Part shown: positions 19,861-21,641 of the stretch, piece by piece | Layout of the letters: every line of letters starts with the position of its first letter | How positions within the stretch are numbered: position 1 is the stretch's first letter | From: a virus | Direction: 5' to 3' (one strand) | IMG/VR virus record: IMGVR_UViG_3300028608_000093 | Coordinates: 1 to 21,641 of that record | Length of the DNA stretch: 21,641 nt | Made by a program: the position numbers and the translations under genes | The notes under the pieces: model-generated | Database searches by the model: none | Told to the model about the DNA's origin: nothing | The model's input: only the letters and a program-made list of their open reading frames with translations

Positions 19861-21308
19861 AAAAAGCCAGCCTTTCTGCCGGGTCTACGTTTAGTTGTTT
19901 TCGCGCCCCAATAGGCAAGAGTCACCGCGTCGAGCAGCGCGACATTGCCGCCCTCCGGCGCCTGCCAGCCGAAGCCGCCATTCGCGCCGATCTTCCGCTT
20001 CTCGGCGGCCTTGACCTGCTCGTCAAGTTCGGACTGCCCGCGGTGGGTGAAGTCCTTGGAATTGAGTGCGGCCTCAAGCATTGAAGTGCCGGATGTGATC
20101 GTGTCCGTGCCAGCCGTGATGACGACCGACTTGGGCACGCGGGCCTCGTGAAGCGCGTTCACCAGATAGCCCACGCCCGCCTTGCCATCAACCACGATCT
20201 GCGCCGCCTTCTCGTGACGCTCGACCAGCCAATCGACCAGCCATGCAGTGCCGTCTCCCATCGATGCAAGCTTGATGCCCTCGATGTGGATCGGGCCCTC
20301 ATCGGGGCGGATCGCCGCAGCAAGTGCCACGCTGGATCCGTCCACCGAGAACCGGACAGCATAGACGCGCCGGCCATCAGTCGGGGCCGTGGGAATCGCC
20401 AAGGCGTCCCAGGCTTTGGCGTTGATCGCCTTCTTGGTTAGCGCCGCCTCATCCCAAATGCCGAGGCCTTCACGAAGGAAGGATTCAACCGAGCCAAGCA
20501 GCTTGCGCATACGCAAGATCGCGGACTCAGTCGTTCGCCGGGGATAGGACGGGTTAGCCTTTGCCCACTGCTTCCGGTCATCGGGGTTAGCCTTGGGATC
20601 CGCAGAGAGTTCGACGTAAAGGACGTCCTCATCCTCGCCGGACAGCGCAGCGGCCCGCCGGTTCATGAACACTTCGCCGGGATCGTTCGGGCGAGGGGGA
20701 GTGCCCATCATGAGAACGAGGCCATTAGGCGCCGCGTTCGTCGCCGGCACCATGTCTTCCATGGCCTTCTCGGTGAGGATTTGCGCCTCATCGAGAACAA
20801 GGATGTCTACCTGCGCGAAGCCACGGCCGAAGCCGGATTCACGGGCGCCGAACAGGATCCGGGAACCGTTACGGAACTCGACTTCCTGCTCGCCATTAGC
20901 ACGGCGGACGCTCGCAACGTGCGGCTTGATCTCGCGGCGCTCAGCCATGGCCGCCATGGAGCGGAACGTCTCGTTATGCGTTCTCGTCCGGTGCGCAGTC
21001 CAAATAACCGTCGTGCCCGGATTCAGAGTGCACAGAGCAAAGATGATCGCGCCGATAGTGAAAGTTTTGCCAACCTGGCGGGGAATGCTAACGACAGCGC
21101 CGCCGATACCGCAGGCATAAAGGCCATTGTCACGCTTGGCAAGGATCGCCATGCCAAGGCCGACCTGCCAGCCGTCGAACCGGACGCCCATCTCCAAAGC
21201 GCGGGCAGCCACCGGAGCCCAGCCCGTCGAAACGATGCCCTCGGGAAGGATTACATGCCGGGCAACCTCAGATAGCTTGGGGTCTCCACTGCTCGTCGGT
21301 GACGTCAT
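19857..21308 (-). CDS. terminase large subunit
   Basis: The product has 483 residues. The ATPase half contains a Walker A variant IPRQVGKT (residues 75-82), Walker B DILVLDEAQ (168-176) and the coupling motif MGTPP (201-205). The nuclease half has acidic residues in SVDGSS (Asp323), VVDGKAG (Asp374) and LLDAVTLAYWG (Asp460), in the RNase H-like order. It packages DNA through the portal and cuts the concatemer. The ATG at 21308 overlaps the small subunit gene by 41 nt, with GGAGG about 12 nt upstream. The basic tail (KRRPGRK) is typical. Confidence 0.92.
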   Translation of the reverse strand: MTSPTSSGDPKLSEVARHVILPEGIVSTGWAPVAARALEMGVRFDGWQVGLGMAILAKRDNGLYACGIGGAVVSIPRQVGKTFTIGAIIFALCTLNPGTTVIWTAHRTRTHNETFRSMAAMAERREIKPHVASVRRANGEQEVEFRNGSRILFGARESGFGRGFAQVDILVLDEAQILTEKAMEDMVPATNAAPNGLVLMMGTPPRPNDPGEVFMNRRAAALSGEDEDVLYVELSADPKANPDDRKQWAKANPSYPRRTTESAILRMRKLLGSVESFLREGLGIWDEAALTKKAINAKAWDALAIPTAPTDGRRVYAVRFSVDGSSVALAAAIRPDEGPIHIEGIKLASMGDGTAWLVDWLVERHEKAAQIVVDGKAGVGYLVNALHEARVPKSVVITAGTDTITSGTSMLEAALNSKDFTHRGQSELDEQVKAAEKRKIGANGGFGWQAPEGGNVALLDAVTLAYWGAKTTKRRPGRKAGFL

Positions 21309-21588
21309 TGGATTTCAACGCCTCCTCGGCTTCCTCGACTCGCAGCGATTCAATCTCACGGCTAATCTCCATCTGCCGGCGAGTCAAAGCCGCAAGGTCG
21401 CGAGGGGAAGTCATCTCGCTGTCAATCGCACGAGCAAGAACGGCGCGCATAGCCCGGAGCTCATCGGATCGGCTACCAGACTCCGCGGCATCAAAAACAG
21501 ACATCGGCGGCTTGGGCTCGGACGGCGAAGTCTCGGCGGGCGGATCGACGTTCGGAACGGAGCGCAAGGGCGTCTTCTTGGGGGCCAT
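21268..21588 (-). CDS. terminase small subunit
   Basis: The product has 106 residues and an ATG with AGGAGG 6 nt upstream. The first 30 residues are a disordered Pro/Lys-rich tail (KKTPLRSVPNVDPPAE). The rest is helical: SDELRAMRAVLARAIDSEM, SPRDLAALTRRQMEISREIE and an acidic end. The DLAALTRRQMEI segment is typical of actinophage small terminase subunits, which recognise the packaging site and load the large subunit. The 41-nt overlap with the large subunit gene supports co-expression. It is the first gene of the visible operon, so the cos/pac site should be close to the right edge. Confidence 0.8.
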   Translation of the reverse strand: MAPKKTPLRSVPNVDPPAETSPSEPKPPMSVFDAAESGSRSDELRAMRAVLARAIDSEMTSPRDLAALTRRQMEISREIESLRVEEAEEALKSNDVTDEQWRPQAI

Positions 21589-21612
21589 AACGAGCCTCCT
21601 AACGCCGTGTGG

Positions 21613-21635
21613 AAAAAATGTGGGGCAGAGTGCCC
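21613..21635 (-). terminator. weak terminator-like hairpin before the terminase genes
   Basis: On the minus strand GGGCA and TGCCC pair around a 3-nt loop, and TTTTTT follows 4 nt later (21618-21613). The stem is short and the T-run is displaced, so the call is weak. It could separate the terminase operon from genes beyond the right edge or be part of the packaging site. Confidence 0.3.
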
Positions 21636-21641
21636 ATGTGG

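Noticed and set aside
1-21641. CRISPR array, insertion sequence or defence island
   Set aside because: No regularly spaced identical repeats with spacers, no transposase and no known defence-domain genes were seen on either strand.

Overview
This window looks like one arm of a temperate, long-tailed (siphovirus-type) phage genome or prophage of a high-GC Gram-positive host. The GC-rich third codon positions, frequent GTG starts, tightly overlapped genes and protein types all point to an actinobacteriophage. An Arthrobacter-like host is my best inference. No mycolyl-arabinogalactan esterase (LysB) type gene is visible, which fits a host without mycolic acids. All structural and lysis genes lie on the minus strand, so the operon reads from the right edge to the left.

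Reading right to left: small terminase (21588-21268), large terminase, portal, MuF/VG15-like minor capsid protein, scaffold, major capsid protein, a 41-residue protein, then four head-tail connection/neck genes (15979-14430) and the major tail protein. These are followed by a 40-residue protein, the paired tail assembly chaperones made by a -1 frameshift at GGGAAAC, a 1239-residue tape measure protein with a built-in M23 peptidase, Dit-like and Gp37/Tal-like tail-tip proteins, and a minor tail protein.

The lysis group is inserted among the tail genes: a small membrane/coiled-coil protein (5911-5633), a membrane-anchored collagen-like protein with repeated Cys pairs (5640-4744), a CHAP/NlpC-like endolysin and a two-helix holin. 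A stalked minor tail protein and a virion-type SGNH hydrolase end the operon at 1723.

The left 1.7 kb is different. A secreted SGNH hydrolase gene (968-1726) on the plus strand meets the virion SGNH gene tail to tail, and both stop codons sit in one CTAG. A 63-residue plus-strand gene and a 78-84-residue minus-strand gene diverge around a strong leftward terminator, and both appear to be leaderless. Positions 1-289 carry no gene. They hold a copy of the 3' end of a tRNA-Ser gene surrounded by repeated GGGGGGAT motifs and inverted repeats, as expected for a phage attachment site; an integrase gene would be expected just left of the window.

The most interesting items are the Cys-repeat/collagen-like membrane protein in the lysis group, the paired virion and secreted SGNH hydrolases, the attachment-site repeat array, the modular tape measure repeats and the frameshift site. 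I saw no CRISPR array, insertion sequence, intact tRNA or rRNA.
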